In this document: piece by piece, positions 39,386-48,321 of the stretch
Layout: the number at the start of each line of letters is the position of its first letter
Numbering within the stretch: position 1 is the first letter of the stretch
From: Bog-756 sp963741055
Lineage (GTDB): Bacteria; Actinomycetota; Acidimicrobiia; Acidimicrobiales; RAAP-2
Length of the DNA: 64,000 bases
Reading direction: 5' to 3'
Assembly: GCA_963741055.1 (NCBI GenBank)
Contig: CAVUGU010000014.1
Coordinates: 257,360 to 321,359, forward strand
The notes under the pieces: generated by a model
Databases searched by the model: none
What the model was told of the DNA's origin: nothing
The model's input: the letters and a program-made list of their open reading frames with translations, nothing else
Translations under genes and position numbers: made by a program

Positions 39386-41110
39386 GTGATGGGCACTTCG
39401 GAGCGGCGGAGACTCCTGCGCACCGACGGCCGAAAGAGGCCGAAAGGCGGTTGTTGGCGCACGAGCGCCGCGCTCCTCGTCGCAAGCGTGAGTGTCGGAG
39501 CTCTGCTCGCCGCGTGCTCGTCGTCCTCGTCGGGGTCGCCCACCACCCAGGCCGGCGGTGGAAGCGGAACCGTCCTCCTCGTCGGCACCTTCCACGGACA
39601 TCGCGGGCAGTACTCGACGATCCAGGCGGCAGTCGACGCGGCCAAGCCCGGTGACTGGATTCTCGTCGCGCCCGGGGACTACCACGAGACCGACGACCTG
39701 ACCGGTGGCGCGGTCGACCCCGCTCATGGTGAATCCGGCGGTGTCCTGATCAAGACGCCCGACCTCCACCTGCGCGGGATGCAGCGATCCCAGGTGATCG
39801 TCGACGGCACCAAGGCCGGCGCTCCCGGGAGCTGCAGTGCGAACGCGGTCGATCAGAATCTCGGACCGCTCGGCGAAGGGGGTCAAGCGGAGGGACGCAA
39901 TGGGATCGTCGTCTGGAAGGCGAACGACGTGAGCATCGACAACCTGACCGTGTGCAACTTCCTCGGAGGTGCAGGCGCCTCGGGCAACGAGATCTGGTGG
40001 AACGGCGGCGCCGACAGCGGAAAGATCGGGATGCACGGGTACTCGGGCGACTACCTGACCGCCACCTCCACCTACTTCGGCACTTCGTCCAATACCAAGG
40101 CCAACGAAACGACCGCCGCACAGTACGGGATCTTCTCCTCCAATACTGCCGGACCGGGGAGCTGGAACCAGCTCTATGCGAGCAACTTCAACGATTCCGG
40201 GATGTACGTCGGCGCCTGTCAGCAGGTCTGCGGCGTGAACATCGACCACGCGTGGATGGAGTACAGCGCGCTCGGCTACTCGGGGACCAACTCCGGCGGG
40301 GCGATCGTCATCGAGAATTCGCAGTTCGACAACAACAAGGACGGGGTCGACACCAACACTCAGATCAACGGTGACCCCCCTGCACCGCAGAACGGCGCCT
40401 GCCCGAACAACGGGATCAGCCCGATCACTCACACCCACTCCTGCTGGGTGTTCATCCACAACTATTCGCACGACAACAACAATCCGAACGTGCCCGAGGC
40501 GGGCAACGCGAGCAACGGGCCGACCGGGACGGGGATGACTCTCTCGGGTGGCCGGAACGACACGGTGATGGACAACACCTTCTCGAACAACGGTGGGTGG
40601 GGCTTCTTGATGGTCCCCTATCCCGACTCGAACCCACCGGAGGACAACCAGTCGTGCTCAGGGACCGGCGGCGTCGAGTCGGCCGGGCTCGGCTGCGTCT
40701 ACGACCCGATGAACGACGCCCTGCTCCACAACACCTTCAACCACAACGGGTTCTTCGGCAACGACGGGAACGCGGACTACGGGTTGCTCACCTTCAGCTC
40801 CGGGCAACCGGGCAACTGCTTCGCCGGCAACTCGGCCCCGAACGGAAGTTCCCCACCCAATCTCGAGGCGACCTACCCGACGTGCGGGAAGACCACCACC
40901 ACCGCGCTCTCGAGCGGTCCCTTGCTCAATCAGGTCCTCTGTGACACCGGCTTCGGCGCCTGTTCGGCGTCGACCGTCTATCCGCAGGAGACCGGCGTGG
41001 TGATGCATCCGCTCCCGAGCGGTATCCCGACCATGCCCGACCCGTGCACCGGCGTGCCCGACAATGCCTGGTGCGCGAACGGCAGACCGATCGGGAACGC
41101 TTCGAGCTGA
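39386..41110 (+). CDS. secreted lipoprotein with right-handed parallel beta-helix repeats
   Basis: A 574-residue exported protein. The signal peptide ends in a lipobox (GALLAACSSS), followed by a Ser/Gly-rich linker. The body starts with TIQAAVDAAKPGDWILVAPGDYHETDDL, the usual entry into pectate-lyase-like beta-helices, and continues with Asn/Gly-rich rungs such as NLTVCNFLGG, NQLYASNFNDSGMYVG and NDTVMDNTFSNNGGWGF. Many cysteines suggest disulfides. No catalytic Asp/His set could be assigned, so it may be a polysaccharide lyase, a binding protein or a structural surface protein. It converges with the GH3 glucosidase gene, which suggests a polysaccharide-use locus. Confidence 0.8.
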   Translation: MMGTSERRRLLRTDGRKRPKGGCWRTSAALLVASVSVGALLAACSSSSSGSPTTQAGGGSGTVLLVGTFHGHRGQYSTIQAAVDAAKPGDWILVAPGDYHETDDLTGGAVDPAHGESGGVLIKTPDLHLRGMQRSQVIVDGTKAGAPGSCSANAVDQNLGPLGEGGQAEGRNGIVVWKANDVSIDNLTVCNFLGGAGASGNEIWWNGGADSGKIGMHGYSGDYLTATSTYFGTSSNTKANETTAAQYGIFSSNTAGPGSWNQLYASNFNDSGMYVGACQQVCGVNIDHAWMEYSALGYSGTNSGGAIVIENSQFDNNKDGVDTNTQINGDPPAPQNGACPNNGISPITHTHSCWVFIHNYSHDNNNPNVPEAGNASNGPTGTGMTLSGGRNDTVMDNTFSNNGGWGFLMVPYPDSNPPEDNQSCSGTGGVESAGLGCVYDPMNDALLHNTFNHNGFFGNDGNADYGLLTFSSGQPGNCFAGNSAPNGSSPPNLEATYPTCGKTTTTALSSGPLLNQVLCDTGFGACSASTVYPQETGVVMHPLPSGIPTMPDPCTGVPDNAWCANGRPIGNASS

Positions 41111-41123
41111 TCGGCCGGTTCGC

Positions 41124-44012
41124 TCAGGGAGCCGCGACCGTCGTCGACAACGGCAGGTTCGTCGACGAGTCTCCGACCGAAATCGTGTAGGTGCCGGGGA
41201 CCGTCGTCCAGCCACCCGCGAGGTACGACTGGAAGGCACTGGCCGGGACGTCGAGGGTGACCGCGGTGGACTGCTGAGATGCAAGGGTGACGGTCGAGAA
41301 CGCGGCGAGCTGAGCCGGCGGCTGTCCGGCCGCGGAGGGGTCGGTCAGGTAGACCTGGGGCACCTCGGTCCCGGTGCGGGATCCGGTGTTGGTGACCTCC
41401 ACCGTGACCGAGTAGCCGTCGCCGGAAGGCGTCACCGAGAGCCCACCGAACGCGAAGCCGGTATAGGAGAGACCGAAGCCGAACGGGAAGAGCGGCTGGG
41501 TTCCCGTGGCGTTGTACCAGCGGTAGCCGACGTCGAGTCCCTCGGAGAAGGTCGACGTCAGGTCGACGCCCGGCCACTGTGTCCCCGAGGCGATCGCGCC
41601 CTGACCGTTGGAAGACGGGAAGGTCACCGGCAGGTGCCCCGAGGGATCGACGTCGCCGAAGAGGAGCGCGGCGATGGCGGCGCCGTCCTCTTCGCCGGGG
41701 TACCACGCCTCGACGACGCCCGCGACACTGGACAGCCAGGGCATGAGCACCGGCCCGCCCGTGTTCAGGACCACCACCGTCCGCGGGTTGGCGGCGGCCA
41801 CTGCAGCGATCAGCGCATCCTGGTCGCCGGGAAGGGCGAGGGACGGACGGTCGAACGCCTCGGAGTTGTAGTCGGAGGCGAAGACGACCGCGACCTGTGC
41901 CTTGCTGGCCGCGGTCGCGGCCGCGGCGATCAGACCGCTCACGTACTGCATGCCGATGGTGAGGGTGCCCGGGGTGATGACCGATTCCCCGGAGGGCGTC
42001 GTGTTGTCGAAGGGCGTCCAGTCGAGGACGACCTGGTAGTGGTGCCCGCCGACCAGGTCGACGGTCTGGGCCCAGCGTCCCCGTGCATGGCTCAGCGCGT
42101 CGGAGACGGCGGTCGAACCGTCGAGACTGAGGGTCGCGGCCCCCGATCCCTGGATGGAGAAGGTGTAGAGGCCTCCGCGCGGCGGCGTCAGCGTTCCCGT
42201 CCAGGTCGCGGTCGCCGCCGACCAGCCGGCCGGCAGCACGATCTGCGAACGGGTCGATGGAATCGGACGCACCACCCTCTGACGGCCGCCGATGTTGAAC
42301 GGCCTTCGGGCACCCACCGAGGGGAGCCCGGAGAGGGGAGTCAATCCGCCGTTCGAGGTGGGCAGGAGATGGCCGGTGACCGGATGAGGCGTGATGTTCA
42401 GGTCGACCGTCGGTTCTACCGACTGCATCGACTGCGGCCGACCGCCGCTCTCCGCCTGGGTGAGGGTGAGGGTGAGTCCGTTCCCGGACCCCGATGCGGG
42501 TGTGAGCATCCCGGTCGGGATCGGAGGGAGGGGTCGGGTGGTGCTCCCCCCGTCGGAGTAGCTGACGGTCGCGTTCGTGCCGGCTCGGTGCCGGATCGCG
42601 TCGAGCGGCTTCGAGACGAAGGGCGCGATGACCTGGGAGCTCCCGTGCCCGGTGGTGACCGGTGCCGTGCTGGCGTCCGCACCGATCACTGCGAGCGAGC
42701 TGACGCGGCTGGTGTCGAGCGGCAAGAGCGAAGCGCTGTTCTTCAAGAGAACCGCCGACTGCTCCGCCGAGTCCAGTGCGAACGCGGTGTCGGCGTCCGA
42801 ATCCACCGGGTCGTCGGGGTCGCCCTGCGGAGGCCGCCCGATGACCCCGGTCCTGAACATCTGGGCGAGCACGGCGCGGACGTCCGTGTCGACGGCAGTC
42901 ACCGACAGCTGTCCCGAGGACACCAGCTGCATCAGGCGCCTCGGGCTCGCGGGCTTGATCAGATCGGTACCGGCTGTCACGGCTGCCGCCGGATCGTGGA
43001 CCGCGCCGAGATCGGAGCGGACGAACCCGGTGAATCCCCACTGGCCGAGGAGACCGAGCAACTGGGAGTCCTGGCACTGGAAGGTGCCGTTCAGGCGCGG
43101 GTACGCGCACATCACCGACGCGACCCCTCCCTCGGTCACCGCCGCTTTGAAGGGCGGGAGGTAGATCTCGTTGAGCGCTTGCGCGGAGACCACGTCGTCG
43201 AGCGCTCCCCGGTCGGTCTCCTGTGAGTACGACGCGAAGTGTTTCGCCTGGGCCATCACTCCTTCGGACTGGATGCCCTGGATGTTCGCGACACCCAACT
43301 CGGAGACGAGGAGCGGATCCTCGCCGTAACCCTCGTAGGCACGGCCGTCCTCGGGGACGCGGAGCACGTTGATGGTGGGCCCCTGTAGGACGTCGAACCC
43401 TTGCCTCCGCGCCTCGCTTCCCTCGACCTGGCCGTAGGCGTTTGCGAGCGACGGATCGAAGGTGGCCGCGACTCCGAGCGGCGCGGGCAACTGGGTGACG
43501 TTCCGCGCACCGGCGGCGACGCCGTCGGGTCCGTCCTGGAGGGCGAGGCTGGGGACGCACAGGCGGGGCACACCCGCATCGACGTTCTCATAGGGCCCGG
43601 TGGCGACCAACACGATCTCCCCGACTTTCTCGGCGAGGGTCATCCGGCCGAGGACGAGGGACGCGAGCTGGCTCGGCGACTCGCCACTCCTCATCGCATC
43701 GGCCAGCCACGGACACTGCGAGACGTCGGTGCTGGTGGTCACCGGCGGCAGCGCTGTCGGAGGCGACCCGCCGACCTCGGTCGTCCTGCCCCCGGCCGCA
43801 CCGGCCGGAGCGCCTCCTGCCCCGGCCGCACCGGCCGCACCGGCTCCGCCGGCAACCGCCCCTGCGGCATCCGCCCCGACCGGGCTCCGTGCGACGAGGA
43901 CGACGACCGCGACGAACGCACCGAGTGCCACGCCCCAGAGCAAGAGTCTCGGACGGGACCGGCGCTTCGACGCTTCGCCTGGGTCCTGTTGGTGGTCTGC
44001 TGGTCGGTCCAC
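41124..44012 (-). CDS. membrane-anchored GH3 beta-glucosidase with PA14 insert
   Basis: A 962-residue glycoside hydrolase family 3 enzyme. A signal anchor (LLLWGVALGAFVAVVVLVA) precedes an Ala/Gly-rich linker and the (beta/alpha)8 domain (LAEKVGEIVLVATG, LQDGPDGVAAG, EDPLLVSELGVANIQGIQ, AKHFASYSQE). The nucleophile Asp lies in VRSDLGAVHD, where the usual Trp after Asp is Leu. The second domain begins SAVLLKNSASLLPLD and is split by a PA14-like domain (WTGTLTPPRGGLYTFSIQGSG); GPVLMPWLSSVAGVVEAWYPGEE and a C-terminal fibronectin-III-like domain follow. Likely releases beta-linked sugars outside the membrane. It is the last gene of a minus-strand run with a transporter 45 nt upstream. Confidence 0.9.
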   Translation of the reverse strand: MDRPADHQQDPGEASKRRSRPRLLLWGVALGAFVAVVVLVARSPVGADAAGAVAGGAGAAGAAGAGGAPAGAAGGRTTEVGGSPPTALPPVTTSTDVSQCPWLADAMRSGESPSQLASLVLGRMTLAEKVGEIVLVATGPYENVDAGVPRLCVPSLALQDGPDGVAAGARNVTQLPAPLGVAATFDPSLANAYGQVEGSEARRQGFDVLQGPTINVLRVPEDGRAYEGYGEDPLLVSELGVANIQGIQSEGVMAQAKHFASYSQETDRGALDDVVSAQALNEIYLPPFKAAVTEGGVASVMCAYPRLNGTFQCQDSQLLGLLGQWGFTGFVRSDLGAVHDPAAAVTAGTDLIKPASPRRLMQLVSSGQLSVTAVDTDVRAVLAQMFRTGVIGRPPQGDPDDPVDSDADTAFALDSAEQSAVLLKNSASLLPLDTSRVSSLAVIGADASTAPVTTGHGSSQVIAPFVSKPLDAIRHRAGTNATVSYSDGGSTTRPLPPIPTGMLTPASGSGNGLTLTLTQAESGGRPQSMQSVEPTVDLNITPHPVTGHLLPTSNGGLTPLSGLPSVGARRPFNIGGRQRVVRPIPSTRSQIVLPAGWSAATATWTGTLTPPRGGLYTFSIQGSGAATLSLDGSTAVSDALSHARGRWAQTVDLVGGHHYQVVLDWTPFDNTTPSGESVITPGTLTIGMQYVSGLIAAAATAASKAQVAVVFASDYNSEAFDRPSLALPGDQDALIAAVAAANPRTVVVLNTGGPVLMPWLSSVAGVVEAWYPGEEDGAAIAALLFGDVDPSGHLPVTFPSSNGQGAIASGTQWPGVDLTSTFSEGLDVGYRWYNATGTQPLFPFGFGLSYTGFAFGGLSVTPSGDGYSVTVEVTNTGSRTGTEVPQVYLTDPSAAGQPPAQLAAFSTVTLASQQSTAVTLDVPASAFQSYLAGGWTTVPGTYTISVGDSSTNLPLSTTVAAP

Positions 44013-44056
44013 GATCTCTGCGGGAAAAGATACCTACGCGGCGCCTTCGCGACGGG

Positions 44057-45437
44057 TCATGTTCCGACCGCCGGGGCAGCGCGACGTTCGGTCGGCCAGA
44101 GGTCCTCGGGTTCCCGGCCGCGGGTCTCGGGAAGTAACCAGAAGAGCGCGGCCGCGAGCACCGTCGGCAGGAAGGTCACGGCCGCGGCGGTGGCGAACCG
44201 GTTGTCGACGTCCGCGACCGCACCGAAGGCCACCAGGCCGACGACCGCACCGATGACCCCGGCCGCCACCCACCAGCCGGCCGCGGAGGCGCGCACCGAA
44301 GTGGGGAAGAGCTCGGCCAGGAAGGCGCCGATCGCGGGGGCGAGGATCCCTCCGGCCAGCACGCCGAGGACGTAACCGATCACCAGGGCGGCCGAGCTGC
44401 CCGCGTAGGCGAGCGTGCCGAACCCGGCGAGCCCGACCATCGCCAGGGTCGCGGTCGGTCGCCTGCCGACCCGGTCGGCCAGCCATCGTCCCGCCAGTAG
44501 GCCGGCCAGCCCGGTCACGCCTGCGCCGACGACCATCGCCGCGGTGACGTACCCCCTCTGGTGGAGTACGTCTTGCGCGTAGAGGAAGACGAAGCTGTTG
44601 GCGGGGCCGGTGACCACCGAGATGACGAACCCGATCACCGCGAGGACGACCAGCCGCTTCCGAAACCGCGGCCCCACCGCGCCGAGCACCGGCAGTGGTC
44701 GGTCGGTCGAAGCTGCCGCGACCTCGAACCGGTCGGGTTCGGTGACGCGTGTCGCGGATGTAGGGCACCGCAGCCAGTGGGACCAGCGCGAGCGCGAAGA
44801 TCCCGCGGAATCCGAAGGTGCTCGCAGCGAGGCTGTGGATGATCGCGGTGAGACCCGCCCCCACCCCGTAACCGGCGGCGGTCAGCGCCACCGCCGCGGC
44901 CCGGTCCTTCGCGCTCGTTTCCTCGGCGGCGATCACCTCGGTCAAGGCGTTGGTGGCGCTGAGCAACGGTCGTCCCGCGGCGAAGATGGCGACGAACCAC
45001 CAGTAACCCGGGCTCGCGGCGGCAACGACGGTCAGCGCGAGGCCGACCGTGAGCGTGGCGATGAGCATCGTGCGCCGGCCGAACCGATCGGCGAGACCGA
45101 CCAAGGGAAGGCTCCCGAGCGATGCGAGGCGGATGATGGCGAGGCCGACCCCGAGCTTGGTACCCGAGAGGCCCACCTGGTCGGCGATCGAGGCTCCCGG
45201 TGCCGCGTGGCCGAGCTGCTTCGCGACGTCACCGAGCGCGGCGACGACACCGAATTGGGCGAAGCCCGACGCGAGGGCGGCGAACGCGACCGCGACGATG
45301 GTGGGGTCGGTCCACCGGTACGTGACGAGCGGACGCGCTTCCTGCGCCGGCGGCGCGGTTGCGAGTCGGTCACCGCGTCGCCGCGGGGTCGACCGTCGAG
45401 AGGCGTTCCCGGAGGGTGTTGCCTCGCGCGGCGACAC
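44057..45437 (-). CDS. MFS transporter (one frameshift)
   Basis: Major facilitator with twelve predicted helices split over two frames. The first half (TDPTIVAVAFAALASGFAQ, then the MFS loop GLADRFGRRTMLIATL) runs to about 44745; the second half continues one base out with AVGPRFRKRLVVLAVIGFV, a second loop motif RWLADRVGRRPTATLAM, and the sugar-porter-like ending FWLLPETRGREPEDLWP. Total near 450 residues. The start is uncertain: the GTG at 45437 overlaps the preceding membrane gene by 68 nt, and an internal start near 45370 would need another indel. Adjacent to the GH3 gene, so uptake of released sugar is a reasonable inference. Confidence 0.8.
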
Positions 45438-46110
45438 GCCGACGACCGGGCCAGAACGGCATGTCGAGAAGGGTGAAGAGCGCCAGCGCGACGAAGGCGG
45501 CGGTCACGACGTACCAGGGCCACGGGCCGAGGAGTCGGAGCAGGGTCCACTCGCTCGGGGGTCGCCGGAGGAACATGTAGTTCGAACCGGTGAGCGCGTC
45601 CACCAGGCCGACCAGCGCGGTGTAGGCCGCGGTGACCACGAACACTCGCGGGACCGCACCCGGTCGCGGTTCGATCCGCATCCCGACCACGAGGAAGAGC
45701 GCTGCCACCACGATCCCCAGGTGGCCGACCACGTACTGGAAGAAGACGAGGTGTGGAAAGCCCACGTTGAGATCGGGGGTGAGCACCCCCTGGAGGGTCC
45801 CGGCGAGCCCCCAGAAATAGGTGATCTCGACGAGGAGGGGGACCCGCCACCAGCAGGCGACCGCGGCGACCAGCACGCCCATGTCGCAGAGCGCGAGCGG
45901 TAGCGACGTCCGGGCGGACCAGGTGCCGGAAAGGAGCAACCCGACTGTGTAGCTGATCGCGACGGCGGCGAGGGCCGCGCCGATCCCCTCGGCGACGGGG
46001 ACCGTCCATCTGCCCGGGCGCCGGCGGGCCTCGAGGCAGAGCACGGTCACACCGAGTGCTGCCAGGGCAACCGACGTCCAGTAGGCGGCAGGCGAGATGG
46101 CGGCGATCAT
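45370..46110 (-). CDS. TIGR02206 family (YwaF-like) membrane protein
   Basis: A 246-residue protein with six or seven transmembrane helices. The family pattern is visible in LPLALCDMGVLVAAVACWW, EITYFWGLAGTLQGVLTPDL, PHLVFFQYVVGHLGIVVAALFLV and GSNYMFLRRPPSEWTLL. Function is unknown across the family. It begins 9 nt downstream of the small DUF6186-like gene and overlaps the MFS gene at its 3' end, so it is part of a five-gene run ending with GH3. Confidence 0.85.
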   Translation of the reverse strand: MIAAISPAAYWTSVALAALGVTVLCLEARRRPGRWTVPVAEGIGAALAAVAISYTVGLLLSGTWSARTSLPLALCDMGVLVAAVACWWRVPLLVEITYFWGLAGTLQGVLTPDLNVGFPHLVFFQYVVGHLGIVVAALFLVVGMRIEPRPGAVPRVFVVTAAYTALVGLVDALTGSNYMFLRRPPSEWTLLRLLGPWPWYVVTAAFVALALFTLLDMPFWPGRRRVAARGNTLRERLSTVDPAATR

Positions 46111-46119
46111 CGATCGAGG

Positions 46120-46323
46120 TCAACCGGGCAGGGTGTAGCGGGCGAAGACGTGCCATCCGACGAAACCCCATCCGCCGACGAGGAGCAGCCGACCGGGCCG
46201 CGAGCTCCACAGCCGTGCCCCGATCTCCGAGAGAGGGGTCCACCGGGAGCCAGGTCGGTGGCAGGCGACCTCCCACAGGACGGCCGCTCCCAGGAGAACG
46301 AGCCAGATGGCGGTGACGGCCAT
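46120..46323 (-). CDS. DUF6186-like small membrane protein
   Basis: A 67-residue protein with one strong N-terminal helix (AVTAIWLVLLGAAVLWEVAC), a middle motif SRWTPLSEIGARLWSSRPGR and a Trp-rich C-terminal helix LLVGGWGFVGWHVFARYT. This matches my recollection of the actinobacterial DUF6186 family. It begins 4 nt after the preceding membrane gene ends and is followed after 9 nt by the YwaF-like gene, so the three are almost certainly one transcript. Confidence 0.7.
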   Translation of the reverse strand: MAVTAIWLVLLGAAVLWEVACHRPGSRWTPLSEIGARLWSSRPGRLLLVGGWGFVGWHVFARYTLPG

Positions 46324-46327
46324 CGCC

Positions 46328-46738
46328 TCACGTCCCCGGCCGCCGCCACACGACGGCTCGGCGCACCACCGGCGCCCATCCGAGTGCCAGCCAGGCCACG
46401 AAGAGGACGAAGCGCACTCCCTGCCAGGCAAGTGCATGGTCGACCACCGTGCTCAGCGTGGGAACCGTCCTCGATCGGCCACCGAGGGCGAGCCCGACCG
46501 CCTCGAGCGCGATGGCGACGACCAGGAGCCCGACCCAGGGGAGCGCCGCGTACCCGGGCCGACCCGCCGAGCGAAGCGATGGAGGTCGGGTGGGGACGAG
46601 GACGGCGGCGACGGCCAGCGCGACGACCGGCAGCACCACTGCGACATAGGCGGTGGTGGTGAAGGGAGCCAACCCTGCGGCCCACCAGGCGTAGGCAGCG
46701 ACCCCTGCGACCGCCGCGATACCCACCGGGGCTCTCAC
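46328..46738 (-). CDS. four-helix membrane protein of unknown function
   Basis: About 136 residues with four hydrophobic helices (VGIAAVAGVAAYAWWAAGL, AYVAVVLPVVALAVAAVLV, ALPWVGLLVVAIALEAVGL, FVLFVAWLALGWAPVV). No family recognised. The GTG at 46738 is the first plausible start before the helices; ggaggagg lies 20 nt upstream, so an unusual start a few codons earlier is possible. It heads the minus-strand run toward the GH3 gene. Confidence 0.6.
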   Translation of the reverse strand: MRAPVGIAAVAGVAAYAWWAAGLAPFTTTAYVAVVLPVVALAVAAVLVPTRPPSLRSAGRPGYAALPWVGLLVVAIALEAVGLALGGRSRTVPTLSTVVDHALAWQGVRFVLFVAWLALGWAPVVRRAVVWRRPGT

Positions 46739-46839
46739 GGCGAAGCGCGGGGCGACGAACCCTCCTCCGATGTTCCGATGACTGCATGGTAGGGCCGGCG
46801 ATTGCGGGGGACGCGGCGGTCCCCGGTCGGGCGGCGCTC

Positions 46840-46882
46840 GGCCGGCTCGGCAAATACGGCGCCCGGCCGGTTCGGCAAACAC
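46840..46882 (+). repeat. two-copy direct repeat upstream of the RNA candidate
   Basis: GGCCGGCTCGGCAAATAC and GGCCGGTTCGGCAAACAC are spaced with a 25-nt period just before the promoter of the putative RNA. They might be a two-site regulator-binding element or a slippage product. Confidence 0.6.
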
Positions 46883-46896
46883 CAAGGTCGGGCCCC

Positions 46897-46925
46897 TTGT
46901 GACGACGACACGGATTGTTCACAAT
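46897..46925 (+). promoter_or_regulatory. putative promoter of a non-coding RNA
   Basis: TTGTGA at 46897-46902 and CACAAT at 46920-46925 are separated by 17 nt, each matching four of six consensus bases. This is one of the few two-box promoters visible in the window. Confidence 0.4.
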
Positions 46926-46927
46926 GA

Positions 46928-47227
46928 GAACGCGAGGACCGGCAAGGAGGTCGGATCAACGGGATCCCGTAGTGGAAGGATCCGGAAGGAGGAGTCCACC
47001 GGACTTGTCGAGGAAGTCAATCCTGAGTGCGGGCCGCCAGGGGTTGTTCGGGGTCTGATCCCGAAAGGCGCACCGGTTGGTACGGCAAGCAGCTCGGAGT
47101 AGGAGCGTTGCAACGGCAAGGGGCTCGAAGGCTCGGGTGAGCCATCTCCTGCCGACGACCTGACTCAGGAGTACAAAAGAGCGAAGCGCCCGATCCCCGT
47201 CGTGAGCACGTGGGACGGGCGCTTTTG
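46928..47227 (+). ncRNA. putative structured non-coding RNA of about 300 nt
   Basis: Between a membrane gene (minus) and the DUF2277 gene lies a stretch less GC-rich than its surroundings, without persuasive coding character, and rich in hairpins: GTCC/GGAC near 46994, TTCGGG/CCCGAA at 47047-47065, GGCTC/GAGCC with a GGGT loop at 47130-47143, and CTCCTG/CAGGAG at 47146-47171. It ends in a T-tailed hairpin at 47185-47227 and has a two-box promoter upstream. A 67-codon frame from a GTG at 46899 exists but its codon use is atypical. It does not match the RNase P, tmRNA or SRP features I know. It may be a regulatory RNA; the family is unrecognised. Confidence 0.45.
47185..47227 (+). terminator. 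intrinsic terminator, possibly bidirectional
   Basis: AGCGCCC (47185-47191) pairs with GGGCGCT (47217-47223), an inner CCC/GGG extends the stem, and TTTT follows. An acaaaag stretch on the other side could serve the opposite strand. Confidence 0.65.
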
Positions 47228-47249
47228 CGCGAGCAGACCCGGCGCGCCG

Positions 47250-47255
47250 TAGTGT
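47250..47255 (+). promoter_or_regulatory. putative -10 element of the DUF2277 gene (leaderless)
   Basis: TAGTGT lies 7 nt before the ATG at 47263 with no Shine-Dalgarno. Confidence 0.45.
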
Positions 47256-47262
47256 CGCGTCC

Positions 47263-47520
47263 ATGTGCCGGAACATCACCACCCTCCGCGGCCTCGAGCC
47301 CGCTGCGACGCCCGAGGAGGTGGAAGCCGCCGCCAGGCAGTACGTCCGCAAGGTCGGCGGGGTCCAGTCGGTGTCGGCGGTGACCGAAGACGCGATCGAA
47401 CGCGCGGTGCGCGAGATCGCAGACGCCACGAGCCGGCTCCTCGCCGCCTTGCCCGAGCGTCGTCAGCCGCCTCCGACTCTGCCCCCGCTCCGCAGGAAGG
47501 CGCGCCTATCCGCGGGGTGA
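47263..47520 (+). CDS. DUF2277 domain-containing protein
   Basis: An 85-residue protein with the DUF2277 opening MCRNITTLRGLEPAATPEEVEAAARQYVRKVGG and a helical second half (IERAVREIADATSRLLAALPER). The invariant MCRNI start supports the chosen ATG and the leaderless promoter 7 nt upstream. Function is unknown. Its last 15 nt overlap the 3' end of the convergent nucleosidase gene. Confidence 0.9.
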   Translation: MCRNITTLRGLEPAATPEEVEAAARQYVRKVGGVQSVSAVTEDAIERAVREIADATSRLLAALPERRQPPPTLPPLRRKARLSAG

Positions 47521-48228
47521 GCTCGCCGAGCTCGCCACCGCGTCGATCGCCGCGTCGGCGGCGCGGCGCGTGGCGACCTTCACCTCTCGTCCCATCCTGG
47601 CCATGAGCGGGATGCGGCCCGGGTGTCGCAGGAAGTAGGCGGCGATCGCTTTCGGGTTCGGAGTCCCGTCCTGATTGGACAGGTGGAAGACCTCGTCGTC
47701 GACGCTCCCGTCGTCGGCCCGATCGCTGATCACCCTGAACACCGACCAGGGGATCCCACGCTCCACGCAGACCTCGCCGATCGCGGCGGTCTCCATGTCG
47801 AGGGCGACCACGCCGAGCTCGCGGAGACCGGCCAGATCGTCCTCGCCGGTGATCAGCTCGTCGGTGGTCCACATGACGCCGTTCGACGTGCCAGGACCGA
47901 GCGGATCGGGCCGGAACTCGGCGCGCGTCGCGCCGTTCACGACGGTCTCCGGACGGATCAGCGTGCCGATCGCGGTCTCGTCGCGGATCGCCCCGGTGAT
48001 GCCGACCACCACGACGCGCTCGACCTCGACCGCGTCGAGTAGTTGGCGCATCCCGGCGGTGGCGAGCTCGGGTCCCATACCGGTCACGATGGCGACGACC
48101 GGAGTCTGCTCCAGCGCGCCCGAGTAGGCCTTCAGTGTGCCGATCGGTGTGGTGGTAAGAGAGAGCCGTTGCCGGATCGGCGCCAGCTCCATCGGCATTG
48201 CACAGACGAACGCGACGTGGGGAGCCAT
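47506..48228 (-). CDS. 5'-methylthioadenosine/S-adenosylhomocysteine nucleosidase-like protein
   Basis: A 240-residue member of the PNP/UDP phosphorylase superfamily. It begins VAFVCAMPMELAPIRQRL with the MTAN-type glutamate, continues with VAIVTGMGPELATAGMRQLL and VVVVGITGAIRD, and has the nucleoside-binding LDMETAAIGEVCVERGIPWSVFRVISDRADD with the catalytic Asp in SDRAD. It should hydrolyse MTA or SAH, or a related nucleoside. With adenosylhomocysteinase elsewhere in the window, SAH recycling would have two routes. Substrate choice is not readable; purine nucleoside phosphorylase activity is the alternative. Confidence 0.85.
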   Translation of the reverse strand: MAPHVAFVCAMPMELAPIRQRLSLTTTPIGTLKAYSGALEQTPVVAIVTGMGPELATAGMRQLLDAVEVERVVVVGITGAIRDETAIGTLIRPETVVNGATRAEFRPDPLGPGTSNGVMWTTDELITGEDDLAGLRELGVVALDMETAAIGEVCVERGIPWSVFRVISDRADDGSVDDEVFHLSNQDGTPNPKAIAAYFLRHPGRIPLMARMGREVKVATRRAADAAIDAVASSASSPRG

Positions 48229-48307
48229 CGCCTCAGTGTGGCAGGTCGGGTCCCGGTTCCGCCGAAGCGCCGTGGCGCGGAGGCGGGCAGGCTCGCGCCA
48301 CGCTGAG

Positions 48308-48313
48308 TACGGT
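48308..48313 (+). promoter_or_regulatory. putative -10 element of the phospholipase C-like gene (leaderless)
   Basis: TACGGT lies 8 nt before the ATG at 48322 with no Shine-Dalgarno. Confidence 0.45.
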
Positions 48314-48321
48314 GGGCCGCC

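Noticed and set aside
46928..47227. RNase P RNA or tmRNA
   Set aside because: The conserved GAGGAAAGTCCGG-type core and the tRNA-like ends are absent.
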